Source: a virus
Length of the DNA stretch: 24,870 nucleotides
IMG/VR virus record: IMGVR_UViG_3300012919_000038
Span: 1-24,870 of that record
Direction: 5' to 3' (one strand)
Position numbers and translations under genes: made by a program
The notes under the pieces: model-generated
What the model was told of the DNA's origin: nothing
What the model saw: the letters and a program-made list of their open reading frames with translations, nothing else
Databases searched by the model: none
Shown: positions 11,172-18,562 of the stretch, piece by piece
Layout of the letters: each line of letters opens with the position of its first letter
Position numbering within the stretch: the stretch's first letter is position 1

Positions 11172-11606
11172 CTACTTAATTTCGACGCGTAAAGGCTTAG
11201 CCTCTGGTCTTTGCGGGACAACCAAGCGGAGCAATCCATTCTCAAACTCGGCCGTCGTGGCGTTGAGGTCTAAATTGCTGTCATAATTGACATAAGTCTT
11301 AGAAAAATTACGGCGTGCGACGCGTCTCTGGCGTTCGCGTTCAGTAATATTCTCACTCTTAGCGCTAACTGTGATAGATTTATTCTCTGGCTTGATCTCG
11401 ATTGAGAGATCTTCTTTTCTAAAGCCAGCCAAAGCAAACTCCATTACGGTGTTTCCATTCTCCTCGCGATAGATATCAGCCACAGGATATCCCTGTGTTG
11501 TCTTTTGCATCAATTGCGGAAAATCCAGCATTGAATCAAAGATATCCTCGAATACGTTCCGACCTAACAGGCTCGGTCTATATGTTGTAAGTGTTGTAGT
11601 AGTCAT
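11172..11606 (-). CDS. Hsp20/alpha-crystallin small heat-shock protein, 144 aa
   Basis: An ATP-independent holdase. The N-terminus has RPSLLGRNVFEDIFDSMLDF as in bacterial IbpA-type proteins. The alpha-crystallin domain runs from about residue 40 to 134, with FALAGFRKEDLSIEI, ARRNFSKTYV and the hallmark GLLRLVVP (124-131). The C-terminal I-x-I/V-type anchor is reduced to VEIK. ATG 11606 follows AGGAG by 8 nt. It is a single-gene unit with its own promoter, 5' stem-loop and terminator, suggesting high separate expression. Related phage Hsp20 proteins are known from cyanophages. Confidence 0.93.
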   Translation of the reverse strand: MTTTTLTTYRPSLLGRNVFEDIFDSMLDFPQLMQKTTQGYPVADIYREENGNTVMEFALAGFRKEDLSIEIKPENKSITVSAKSENITERERQRRVARRNFSKTYVNYDSNLDLNATTAEFENGLLRLVVPQRPEAKPLRVEIK

Positions 11607-11631
11607 AATATTTTCTCCTTTTTAAGCAAGT

Positions 11632-11672
11632 TTTAAACACCCTCTCCTTACAGCAAGAGGGTCTTGTTTAAA
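11632..11672 (-). promoter_or_regulatory. 5' stem-loop in the hsp20 leader
   Basis: A perfect 7-bp stem (ACCCTCT at 11662-11656, AGAGGGT at 11645-11639 on the minus strand) closes a 10-nt loop. A further 7-bp arm pair TTTAAAC/GTTTAAA lies outside a 3-nt bulge. With transcription starting near 11665, the inner stem would sit at the extreme 5' end of the message, as in stabilising leaders. There is no T-run, so it is not a standard terminator. Confidence 0.5.
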
Positions 11673-11699
11673 GAATAAACACACTTTTACAAAAGTCAA
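11672..11699 (-). promoter_or_regulatory. sigma70-like promoter for hsp20
   Basis: Minus strand: -35 TTGACT (11699-11694), 16-nt spacer, -10 TATTCT (11677-11672). It matches the consensus at five and four of six positions and uses the same -35 as the groEL and 21.9-kb promoters. Confidence 0.6.
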
Positions 11700-11703
11700 G
11701 AAA

Positions 11704-12054
11704 TTAATTTATAGCTAAAGAAATATTATATCTTGCTAACTCTTTTGAGACCAGATATCTGGATATCAACGCAGATTCTACTATCATCATGACATCAGAA
11801 CTTATATAAACCTGACCTTCATCTTCTTCTTCGATGTAATTCTCCAATGCGTTCTCTAAATGTCTTTCGGTCGCGCGGGATGAAGAATAAAACTCACACA
11901 AAAGTCCGATGATGTCCTTGTTCTTCTTTCCCTCCAGCAAGCTTTCAAACAACAATTCTTCCGAAAAGCCAAATTGAATTTTACACTCGCTTAATAATTC
12001 CTCTAGTGCGACGATAGGCAAAGAGTAAACCTTGTTATTGTTCTCGTTGCTCAT
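11704..12054 (-). CDS. hypothetical protein, 116 aa
   Basis: ATG 12054 starts MSNENNNKVYSLPIVALEEL. The protein is mostly helical and acidic (LENALENYIEEEDEGQ), with no Cys cluster or membrane segment. It overlaps the glutaredoxin gene end by 20 nt and is the last gene of the groEL operon before the hsp20 promoter. The context suggests a role linked to folding or redox, but nothing in the sequence shows it. Confidence 0.7.
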   Translation of the reverse strand: MSNENNNKVYSLPIVALEELLSECKIQFGFSEELLFESLLEGKKNKDIIGLLCEFYSSSRATERHLENALENYIEEEDEGQVYISSDVMMIVESALISRYLVSKELARYNISLAIN

Positions 12055-12298
12055 TGATATCCTGTTTTTCTAAAAGGTCTGTATAACCCCCCACAAATGT
12101 ATATTCATTTTCTTTTTTCTGAAAGACCATTGGTACAGTCGACCAATTATATGCCTCTTTTAATTCTTCAAGGATCTTAACATTCTGATCAAAGTAAATT
12201 GCTTTGTAGTGGATGTCTTTGAGTGATAAAACATTCTCAGCTTTTATGCAAAAGGGACACTCTTTCTTCAAATATAATATGTATTTGTATTCGCTCAA
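12035..12298 (-). CDS. glutaredoxin, 87 aa
   Basis: Thioredoxin fold: YKYILYLKKECPFC (4-17) with a CPFC dithiol site, STVPMVF (53-59) with the cis-Pro, and GGYTDL (70-75) in the glutathione-binding region. It may reduce phage or host ribonucleotide reductase or virion thiols. The likely start is TTG 12298, overlapping the previous stop as TTGA and giving the usual glutaredoxin length. A TTG at 12343 would add 15 residues unlike the family. Confidence 0.88.
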   Translation of the reverse strand: MSEYKYILYLKKECPFCIKAENVLSLKDIHYKAIYFDQNVKILEELKEAYNWSTVPMVFQKKENEYTFVGGYTDLLEKQDINEQREQ

Positions 12299-12552
12299 AT
12301 CTCTGCCTGCAAGCCATATACATCTTTTTGGTTTACATACCAAGTTTCACCTAGATAATGTACACCCAAAAGCCTTCGTGGGTGCGTATTCTCTATTTCA
12401 GTAACAAGTAAATTCAAAGGCTCTTTGATGGTAAAATACTTTTCTGGGATTGATTCAATTGAATTTTTCTTGTCATGAGAACGTGCAAACTTAAGCAAGC
12501 TAACACTCGAAGGTATATAAATAAGTTGTCCTATTTTTATTTCACCCTTCAT
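12295..12552 (-). CDS. hypothetical small beta protein downstream of groEL, 85 aa
   Basis: ATG 12552 overlaps the groEL stop as ATGA. The protein reads MKGEIKIGQLIYIPSSVSLL, then PLNLLVTEIENTH and HYLGETWYVNQKDVYGL, a beta-rich layout. It sits where a groES gene would be expected, but lacks the GroES mobile-loop and D(R)VL-type motifs, so I do not call it a co-chaperonin. The KIGQLIYIP start faintly recalls the MKVGDLV family and may share an SH3-like fold. Confidence 0.7.
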   Translation of the reverse strand: MKGEIKIGQLIYIPSSVSLLKFARSHDKKNSIESIPEKYFTIKEPLNLLVTEIENTHPRRLLGVHYLGETWYVNQKDVYGLQAEI

Positions 12553-14114
12553 ACTTCAACGATCGCATAGTTAGTTGTTATTAAGGTAGAGGCCACCGAA
12601 ACTGCGTTAACCAGAGCAGTAGAAGTTACCTTAACGGGGTCAATGATACCCACACTTAACATAGGTACCAGTGCATCAGAGTTAAAATCCCAGCCTTCGC
12701 CTTCTGGCGACTTGCTAACTGTATCTACTATTAGGTCCGGGCTCAATCCTGCATTGCTAGCCATCTGTCGAAGCGGAGCGCTTAAAGATTTACGCACAAT
12801 TTCTGTTCCAAGCCTCTGGTCTTCGTTTTCTGTGTCGACCTCGAAGTCCATGCAGCGAACCAAAGCAGAGCCTCCACCGGAAACAATACCGCCTTCGCGC
12901 GCTGATTTGACAGCTTCCAAGGCATCTTCGATACGATGCTTCTTCTCTATCATTTCAATCTCTGTCGGAGCACCAACTCTTATGACCGCTACCCCGCTAG
13001 CAAGTCGTGAGATTCTTTCTTGAATCCTGAAGCACTCCTCTGAATCTTCAGTTTGCTTTATTTCTTCTTTTAAAGATTCAATTCTCTTGTCAATTTGTTG
13101 CCAATCACAATTACCACTGATCAAAGTGGTAAAGTTTTTTAGCACCTCTATCTTTTTACATCGTCCAAGATTCTCTAACTTTACATCTTGCAGCTTAATT
13201 CCCGAATCCCGACCAATAAAAGTTGCGCCACAAGAAATAGATAAGTCTTCCATTATCTTCTTGCGCTCTTGGCCATAACGCGGGGCCTTGACAGCTGCGA
13301 TCTTCATTGTGCCTCGCACAGTGTTCATAATTAATGCGGCGAGTGCTTGGCCCTCGACCTCCTCGGCAACAATAATTAAGGGACGTCCTTCTCGTGAGAC
13401 GAATTCTAGAACAGGCAAAATATCTTCAACCAATTCTATCTTGTGATTGGTGACCAATAACAAGGCATCATCGTACTCTACAGCAGCCTTTCTTTCGTTT
13501 GTTATGAATGCAGAGGCAAAATAGCCAGAGTCAAATCTAAATCCTTCTGTAATATCGACAGAAGTCTCCATTGATTTGCCGTCTTGAATAGTAATTGAAC
13601 CATCTTTACCAGCTTGATCGACGGCCATGGCAATCATCTTTCCAATCGATTGATCTCCGTTGGCAGAAATGGTGGCCACATGCTCTATGTCTTCAGTAGA
13701 AGACAAGGGGTGTGACATGCCCTCTAGGCGCTCTAGAAGCGACTCTACGGCTTTATCCATACCTCGCTTAAGTTCAACCGGGGAAGCCCCTGCAGCTAGG
13801 TATTTCTGTGCGTTATTAAGGATTGCTCGGGCTAGTACAGTTGACGTGGTTGTACCATCACCGGCCTTGGAATTTGTTTGCGCTGCAGCTTGTTTGATTA
13901 TTTGCGCGCCAACATTCTCAAAAGAATCTTCAAGCTCCACAAAATTAGCTACAGTCACACCATCTTTTGTAATGATTGGTGGATTATTTTTTCTATGCAG
14001 TATAACGTTTCGACCTTTAGGTCCCAAGGTAGAAGCTACATTATCTGCTAGCTTATTTACTCCATCGATTATACGAACCTGCAAATCTTTGCCGTTCTGG
14101 TAGTTTTTAGACAT
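12549..14114 (-). CDS. groEL: GroEL-type chaperonin, 521 aa
   Basis: Complete equatorial, intermediate and apical domains. ATP-site motifs are LGPKGRNV (30-37), KDGVTVA with Asp51, GDGTTT (85-90), GGGSALVR and the Asp of EDALEAVKSA. The apical region EGFRFDSGYFASAF and AEEVEGQALAAL is well kept. The C-terminal Gly-Gly-Met tail of bacterial GroEL is absent; the protein ends ITTNYAIVEV. No groES gene is seen in the window, so it may work alone, as reported for the Pseudomonas phage EL chaperonin, or borrow host GroES. It heads an operon with an unknown, a glutaredoxin and another unknown. ATG 14114 follows GAGG. Confidence 0.96.
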   Translation of the reverse strand: MSKNYQNGKDLQVRIIDGVNKLADNVASTLGPKGRNVILHRKNNPPIITKDGVTVANFVELEDSFENVGAQIIKQAAAQTNSKAGDGTTTSTVLARAILNNAQKYLAAGASPVELKRGMDKAVESLLERLEGMSHPLSSTEDIEHVATISANGDQSIGKMIAMAVDQAGKDGSITIQDGKSMETSVDITEGFRFDSGYFASAFITNERKAAVEYDDALLLVTNHKIELVEDILPVLEFVSREGRPLIIVAEEVEGQALAALIMNTVRGTMKIAAVKAPRYGQERKKIMEDLSISCGATFIGRDSGIKLQDVKLENLGRCKKIEVLKNFTTLISGNCDWQQIDKRIESLKEEIKQTEDSEECFRIQERISRLASGVAVIRVGAPTEIEMIEKKHRIEDALEAVKSAREGGIVSGGGSALVRCMDFEVDTENEDQRLGTEIVRKSLSAPLRQMASNAGLSPDLIVDTVSKSPEGEGWDFNSDALVPMLSVGIIDPVKVTSTALVNAVSVASTLITTNYAIVEV

Positions 14115-14151
14115 ATGACCTCGCTTCTGTATTCTAATTCTTACACATATT

Positions 14152-14180
14152 AGTATAAGAACGATAACTATTTAAGTCAA
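14152..14180 (-). promoter_or_regulatory. sigma70-like promoter for groEL
   Basis: Minus strand: -35 TTGACT (14180-14175), 17-nt spacer, -10 TATACT (14157-14152). Five of six bases match the consensus in each box at ideal spacing, 38 nt before the groEL ATG. It is readable by host RNA polymerase. Confidence 0.72.
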
Positions 14181-14192
14181 TTAATTAATTTA

Positions 14193-15698
14193 TTATGAAC
14201 CAGAGCCTTTACGAAGCGTCGGAGGGGAAACTGAATAATCCATATACGTTTCTCCTCCAGATGCACCGCCATCAATTGCTTGTACAGCGTTTGAGGTTGC
14301 TTGCTGCAGCTTTTCTGCGTCTTGAATTGCATCTAAAGCAAATTGTTTTCTATTCTGCCCTTCTTCCGTTGTAGCTAAGAAATAATTATTTACGTTTCCA
14401 GTAAAAGTCTGAAGTGTTGCATAAACAGGGCCGATAGTTTCTTTCAAGAGATCGGCATATGCTGCCCAAGTTTGCTTCATGTATTGCTCGCCAATCATCA
14501 AGGTTCCAAGGGAGCGAAAGCCACGGATCTCTTCAGCCTGATCTCTTGTAAACTCAAACTGCTCTTTGCCTTGGTAGCCGGCTGTCTGTCTCAGAGAATC
14601 AATAATTGCGTCTTTGTCGCCAGATTCAATATTTCTTTTTAAGATGTCAACAACGGCCATTGAACCAAATAGCTTCTGCGCTTTTGTGCCCTCGAATCTT
14701 CTATCAGCATGATTAATAACAAATGGAGCGAACTCCTGCAGATCTTCATCTGGCGTCTGCATAACTTTATTTAAGATTTTGTTGAGATCTTCGCCGCGAA
14801 CACCAACCTCGTTTAACCTCGATGGAGCAGACGGTGAGAATTTAAATTCGCCAGCGCGTTGGCCGGGGACAAAACCGACTTTATTAAACTTAATAAATTT
14901 AACCGGCTTACCTTCTGAATCTAATTTTTGAAGAAACTGTTTGAGACCTGTGGCTGTCTCTATTTCTACTCCTCTCGTTGTCACCTCTCTTAAGAACGGC
15001 GTTACGAAAACATCCAAAAAGTTCTGCAGGGTGATTAAGAACTCACCAAATTCAAGGCCTTGGTCTTGATTAATCCGGCGGGCATCAAGATAAATAACAT
15101 GATCATAATCAGCAAAATGTTCAACCATGTTTCGAAAGGATCCTTTAACACCTGTTGTCTGGCCTAAAAGTTTAAGAGAGTAATGTTTGTTATTTAAAAT
15201 CACATCCGTAATTGGCTTTCCTGAAGCACCAGAGCCAATATCTTCTGGTCCTGTGATCTGCACAGATTCGCCACCAAACAATCCAGCAAGAAAGCCCTCA
15301 AAAATAAAACCACCAGCTGATTCTGTAAATTCTCTAATGATTGAAGAAAGTATTTCACAAACGACCATGCTAGAGAGGATTTCAGAAATACTTGCAGCCT
15401 CTTTCTTTTCTGCTATAATACTATTAATACTAGCTATTTTTTCTTCTAAAGAAGTTCCGCCGATACGTTTAGTGAAACCTTCGATGATTGCGCGGTCTTT
15501 GGAATTCATCTTACCCCAGTCTTCTGTAATTTTGATTGTTGGCAACGATATGTTAACGTTAGAATAATCAATAGTAGCGGTCTCATCTTCGGTCAAGAGA
15601 TTAAACACTGACATTTGTTCTTCAATTATTTGTATTAAAGAATCAAAATTTAATTTTGGGGTAGTTTTGCTATCTAGCATTTCTTTTTCTGAATTCAT
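14193..15698 (-). CDS. protein of unknown function, 501 aa (restriction-like fold or virion protein?)
   Basis: ATG 15698 starts MNSEKEMLDSKTTPKLNFDS. Around residues 128-180 is the most conserved-looking stretch: AGGFIFEGFLAGLFGG, then GKPITDVILNNKHYSLKLLG. Glu134, Asp165 and SLK at 174-176 are spaced like a PD-(D/E)xK nuclease core with Ser in place of the second acidic residue. The C-terminal half is long and helical, ending SPPTLRKGSGS. Its place after the endolysin and ClpP-like genes would also fit a structural protein. I do not recognise the family. Confidence 0.7.
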   Translation of the reverse strand: MNSEKEMLDSKTTPKLNFDSLIQIIEEQMSVFNLLTEDETATIDYSNVNISLPTIKITEDWGKMNSKDRAIIEGFTKRIGGTSLEEKIASINSIIAEKKEAASISEILSSMVVCEILSSIIREFTESAGGFIFEGFLAGLFGGESVQITGPEDIGSGASGKPITDVILNNKHYSLKLLGQTTGVKGSFRNMVEHFADYDHVIYLDARRINQDQGLEFGEFLITLQNFLDVFVTPFLREVTTRGVEIETATGLKQFLQKLDSEGKPVKFIKFNKVGFVPGQRAGEFKFSPSAPSRLNEVGVRGEDLNKILNKVMQTPDEDLQEFAPFVINHADRRFEGTKAQKLFGSMAVVDILKRNIESGDKDAIIDSLRQTAGYQGKEQFEFTRDQAEEIRGFRSLGTLMIGEQYMKQTWAAYADLLKETIGPVYATLQTFTGNVNNYFLATTEEGQNRKQFALDAIQDAEKLQQATSNAVQAIDGGASGGETYMDYSVSPPTLRKGSGS

Positions 15699-15706
15699 AA
15701 CTATAA

Positions 15707-16576
15707 TTAGCTCCTTTCCTTCTTAATAGATTCAATAATTTCATCGACTTTCAGACCAGCAGTATCAATTTTGTTTCTGGTTAAATTATAGTGGTTGATT
15801 ACTCCTTTGAAGCTTCCTTTAACGGCGTCAGGAAAAACACCAGTACACAGACTTCCATCTTCATTCTTGGGATACTCTAAAGGAATATCCAGGCACTTAT
15901 TCAAAAAGTCAATCAATACTTTATAAGCCTCTAATTGCGCAGGATAATAGCCCAAATGCGGCTTTAAAGTTCGACCGTGAACCTTGCTGTCTGATAAAAC
16001 TGGGCGCTCTTCCAGGCCCATTCTCTTATAGCGTGAGCCGTACTTAACATAGTAGGCATTAGAAATATCAATACCAATCGAATTGTTGTTTGAACCCTTA
16101 GCGTGCCAAGCAATATTATTGGTGTCAACTAACTGAACAATTGTTCCGTCGTTATCGATTACAAAATGTGTAGAGATGCCTCTCTTCTCCAAGACTCTCT
16201 TACAAGAATCAGCTGAAGTGCAAACATCCCAATGCGTTACGATTACATGCGGCTTTCTTTGTTTTCTATAAGTTTTGTAACACTTTGAGGGAAGCATGTC
16301 TCTTTTTACTTTGGGCCAAGCGATCGGGACCAGCTTTCCGTTGATCATCAAATTACTAAGCCCTTCAAGAGAATCCAGTTCAGATTCGCGGTGGAGCTGC
16401 ATGCGCCTGAAAGTATTAGTGCCCACCATTCCGTCAACCTTAAGATCATGTTCAAGTTGAAACTTGCGCACCTCTCTTTCAAGCTCAGTGTTGAACTTCT
16501 CAACACCCAGCCATGAAGGATCCCAGCCAAGCCTCTTGGCAGATCTCTTGTTGTATCGATTAATTATCCAGCCCAT
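15707..16576 (-). CDS. endolysin: peptidoglycan-binding domain plus N-acetylmuramoyl-L-alanine amidase, 289 aa
   Basis: The N-terminal part (about 25-62) is a PG_binding_1 domain with VRKFQLEHDLKVDGMVGTNT. The C-terminal part (about 108-285) is an Amidase_2 domain that cuts the MurNAc-L-Ala bond: candidate zinc ligands are His115 (VTHWD), His262 (NHYNLT) and Asp271 (KIDTAG); AWHAKG (His158) and GIDISN lie in the core. No signal peptide, so export would need a holin. An N-terminal binding domain is typical of endolysins from large phages of Gram-negative hosts. ATG 16576 follows GAGGA. A tail-associated role is a lesser possibility. Confidence 0.9.
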   Translation of the reverse strand: MGWIINRYNKRSAKRLGWDPSWLGVEKFNTELEREVRKFQLEHDLKVDGMVGTNTFRRMQLHRESELDSLEGLSNLMINGKLVPIAWPKVKRDMLPSKCYKTYRKQRKPHVIVTHWDVCTSADSCKRVLEKRGISTHFVIDNDGTIVQLVDTNNIAWHAKGSNNNSIGIDISNAYYVKYGSRYKRMGLEERPVLSDSKVHGRTLKPHLGYYPAQLEAYKVLIDFLNKCLDIPLEYPKNEDGSLCTGVFPDAVKGSFKGVINHYNLTRNKIDTAGLKVDEIIESIKKERS

Positions 16577-16586
16577 GCTTTGTCCT

Positions 16587-17249
16587 CTAGTAGATTATAT
16601 CAGCGATGCCTAACTCAACAGCTTCCTCTGCGTCAATATATACATTCGTCTTTCTTTGTATTAGTTTTCGTAGATGTGCTTCGGTCATGTTTGTTTCAGC
16701 AGCTAAGGCCTTAACATATTGTTTCTGTGTTATCTTCGCCTCTTCAAATTCATTTTCAACGTCGTGTAGGTGGCCGTGTTGACCCGATATCACACCATGG
16801 ATCATCACTCTGCAGTTTTTGCCAATCTTTCTTTGACCCTTGGTGCCGGCTGCCAATAGAAGTACGCCAGCAGACATAACCTTTCCCATACCTACAGTGT
16901 GTATCGGCACAACGTTGCGAATTTCTCTCATGGTATCATAAACAGCAAACATATCCATGGCGGCGCCTCCATATGTCGAGATACAAAATTCAATTGGTTC
17001 AGGTGCGACTTCCTCTTCCTCTGTGCTGCTTATTCCGGCCATCATTAAACCTGATTCTGTCAAATACTTGAGAGTATAAATTGCTTCTGAGCATCTTTCT
17101 TCGTTGATATCTCCATATATTCCTAATATTCTTAGTTTTGGAGCATCTGTCAGCACTGAACTTAAATCAGAAAGGCTAATTGCCTCATACTCTTCTTTTG
17201 TTTCCTCTTTTTCTTCTTTCTTTTCTTTCTTTTTGCTAACGTTAAACAT
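16587..17249 (-). CDS. ClpP-like serine protease, 220 aa
   Basis: Matches the ClpP/crotonase-fold protease: ILGIYGDI (41-48), STYGG (91-95), GKVMSAG (122-128) with nucleophile Ser126, and RVMIHG (147-152) with His151. At the third triad position the block TNVYIDAEEAVELG puts Asn202 where ClpP normally has Asp. A Lys/Glu-rich N-terminus (3-22) and an acidic insertion TEEEEVAPEP (76-85) are extra. In phages such proteins may be head-maturation proteases or may work with host Clp ATPases. The gene lies between the acidic-protein block and the endolysin. ATG 17249 follows AGGA. Confidence 0.85.
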   Translation of the reverse strand: MFNVSKKKEKKEEKEETKEEYEAISLSDLSSVLTDAPKLRILGIYGDINEERCSEAIYTLKYLTESGLMMAGISSTEEEEVAPEPIEFCISTYGGAAMDMFAVYDTMREIRNVVPIHTVGMGKVMSAGVLLLAAGTKGQRKIGKNCRVMIHGVISGQHGHLHDVENEFEEAKITQKQYVKALAAETNMTEAHLRKLIQRKTNVYIDAEEAVELGIADIIY

Positions 17250-17628
17250 TTTTTATTCCTTTTTTCAAGTGTTTCATCGCACCTTGCCAATCTTTAAATG
17301 TCGTGATCGACCTTAGTCTTGTGGGAGTTAGGTTTTTTATATTCAAGACAACTAACCTCTGCCAAAATTGTAACGCCTGTTTGTCTTTTTCTATCTGTTC
17401 CTTGGCTTTCTCTTCATCAAGTTCCAACAACTTGTCAAAGCTTTGTTGACTAACTAAATCGTAATTGTCACTAGCATTTTTAAGAAGCGACAATGATGAA
17501 ATCAGCGCTTCATTAAATATAGTCGCAGCCATGGTAATATTAAGCGCTTTGGCCACAATTTTATAAGATATAATTCCCATTGCGTACCAAAAAACCGCTT
17601 GCAACATTGTAAAATCCATTGACTCCAT
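17242..17628 (-). CDS. hypothetical membrane-anchored helical protein, 128 aa
   Basis: ATG 17628 follows GGAG by 6 nt. The N-terminus MESMDFTMLQAVFWYAMGII leads into a probable membrane span or amphipathic helix, and the rest is helical with a charged middle (LELDEEKAKEQIEKDKQ) and a basic C-terminus. It overlaps the protease gene by 8 nt, so the two are made together. No family recognised. Confidence 0.68.
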   Translation of the reverse strand: MESMDFTMLQAVFWYAMGIISYKIVAKALNITMAATIFNEALISSLSLLKNASDNYDLVSQQSFDKLLELDEEKAKEQIEKDKQALQFWQRLVVLNIKNLTPTRLRSITTFKDWQGAMKHLKKGIKNV

Positions 17629-17642
17629 CTACAACTCCAAAT

Positions 17643-17673
17643 AAAAAGCCTGTTAGGATTCTAACAGGCTTTC
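17643..17673 (-). terminator. rho-independent terminator
   Basis: On the minus strand AAAGCCTGTTAG, a 4-nt loop and CTAACAGGCTTT give a perfect 12-bp stem followed by T's. It lies 30 nt after the stop of the acidic-protein gene and just before the next gene's ribosome-binding site. It is the strongest terminator in the window. Confidence 0.9.
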
Positions 17674-17702
17674 AAGTTTCAGTTAACTAAAAGAATATTC
17701 AA

Positions 17703-18245
17703 TTAGTTGTTTTTGCTGGCTTCAATAAGCCTATTGGTGACTCTACGCAAAGTCTCGTTAACCAGCCATTCTTCTCTATCAGAATCAACCAATTCAATGT
17801 CAGCATTAGCTAGCGCTTCTTCGAGATTCTCTTCGGTGACCTCTGTCTCTTCCTCTAAAGTATATTCCTGCTCAAGCATTGGCTCTTCATCACCCTCGGG
17901 TGCATCCATGTCCATCTCGCCTGGATCATCGTTTGCGACCGTCATATTGCAGCCAGTTGCGTCCTCGATTGCTGCAGCAACTGCGTTAACAAGAGAAACA
18001 ACGTCGTCTGAGCATGCACCGTCTTTTGCAGACATGTCGTCTTCTGGGTCTGCCATGTCCATGTCTGGAGCGGGATCAGCGTCCATTCCGACTTCTGGAT
18101 CTTCTTCATACATACCCATGCCCTCTTCTTGAACTTCATTCTCACTAACGACATCTTCTTGGAAGAAATCTTCGTTTAAGGGCTGTAAATTGGCCAACTT
18201 CATAAACCTACGAGTGGTTTCTTCTTTAAGTAAGCGCTTTTTCAT
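17703..18245 (-). CDS. highly acidic protein, possible prohead core/scaffold, 180 aa
   Basis: ATG 18245 follows AAAAGGAG. The N-terminus MKKRLLKEETTRRFMKLANL is a basic helix of a kind I associate with virion-assembly proteins of large marine phages. The middle is rich in Asp, Glu and Met (MDADPAPDMDMADPEDDMSA) and the C-terminus is helical (LVNETLRRVTNRLIEAS). A charged acidic middle with helical ends fits a head-core or scaffold protein degraded during maturation, and the ClpP-like gene lies close by. It is bounded by an 80-nt gap upstream and a strong terminator downstream, so it is a single-gene unit. Function is inference. Confidence 0.7.
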   Translation of the reverse strand: MKKRLLKEETTRRFMKLANLQPLNEDFFQEDVVSENEVQEEGMGMYEEDPEVGMDADPAPDMDMADPEDDMSAKDGACSDDVVSLVNAVAAAIEDATGCNMTVANDDPGEMDMDAPEGDEEPMLEQEYTLEEETEVTEENLEEALANADIELVDSDREEWLVNETLRRVTNRLIEASKNN

Positions 18246-18325
18246 AATTCTTTCTCCTTTTAAAAAACGGTTTTACAGTTTAAATTAAATAGTACGCAAA
18301 AGATACAAATGCATTTTTTACTATT

Positions 18326-18562
18326 CTAAATAGTATCTGGTTTGATCATTTTGCCTAGTTTTTTTAATGCCTTTTCTTCAATCTGCTTGATTCGCACAAA
18401 ACTAACCCCCAAGCGTTCGGAAGTTTCTCTCAAAGTTAGAGGTCCGTGCTTTGATACTGTCTCGTGTACACAATTTCTGTCTTCATCATAATCAACCCAA
18501 GATCGACACTCTTTTACCGGACATGACACATTTAGTTTTCTACAAGTTTCCAAACATTTCAT
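18326..18562 (-). CDS. sigma-70 region 4-like regulator with Cys-rich N-terminus, 78 aa
   Basis: Residues 41-69, PLTLRETSERLGVSFVRIKQ followed by IEEKALKKL, match sigma factor region 4.2, the helix-turn-helix that reads the -35 box. The N-terminal half has five Cys (3, 7, 14, 19, 31), suggesting a zinc-binding module in place of sigma regions 2 and 3. It cannot be a full sigma factor; it may redirect host RNA polymerase to phage promoters, as small phage sigma-like or late factors do. It overlaps the preceding gene as ATGA and ends the nucleotide operon. Confidence 0.8.
   Translation of the reverse strand: MKCLETCRKLNVSCPVKECRSWVDYDEDRNCVHETVSKHGPLTLRETSERLGVSFVRIKQIEEKALKKLGKMIKPDTI

Noticed and set aside
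12295-12552. GroES co-chaperonin
   Set aside because: Position fits, but no mobile-loop or GroES core motif is visible.
12643-14103. Plus-strand open frames antisense to groEL
   Set aside because: They are compositional shadows of a conserved chaperonin gene, with no recognisable motifs or ribosome-binding sites.
17707-18132. Plus-strand Ser-rich 141-aa frame
   Set aside because: It mirrors the Asp/Glu/Met-rich gene on the minus strand; the Ser richness is the complement of acidic codons.
18246-18325. Promoter for the acidic-protein gene
   Set aside because: A promoter is expected in this 80-nt gap, but no -35/-10 pair with acceptable spacing could be picked out.
18319-18335. Hairpin TACTATT/AATAGTA centred on the stop codon of the sigma-like gene, as a terminator
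   Set aside because: The stem is AT-only and lacks a following T-run on the minus strand, so termination is unlikely.
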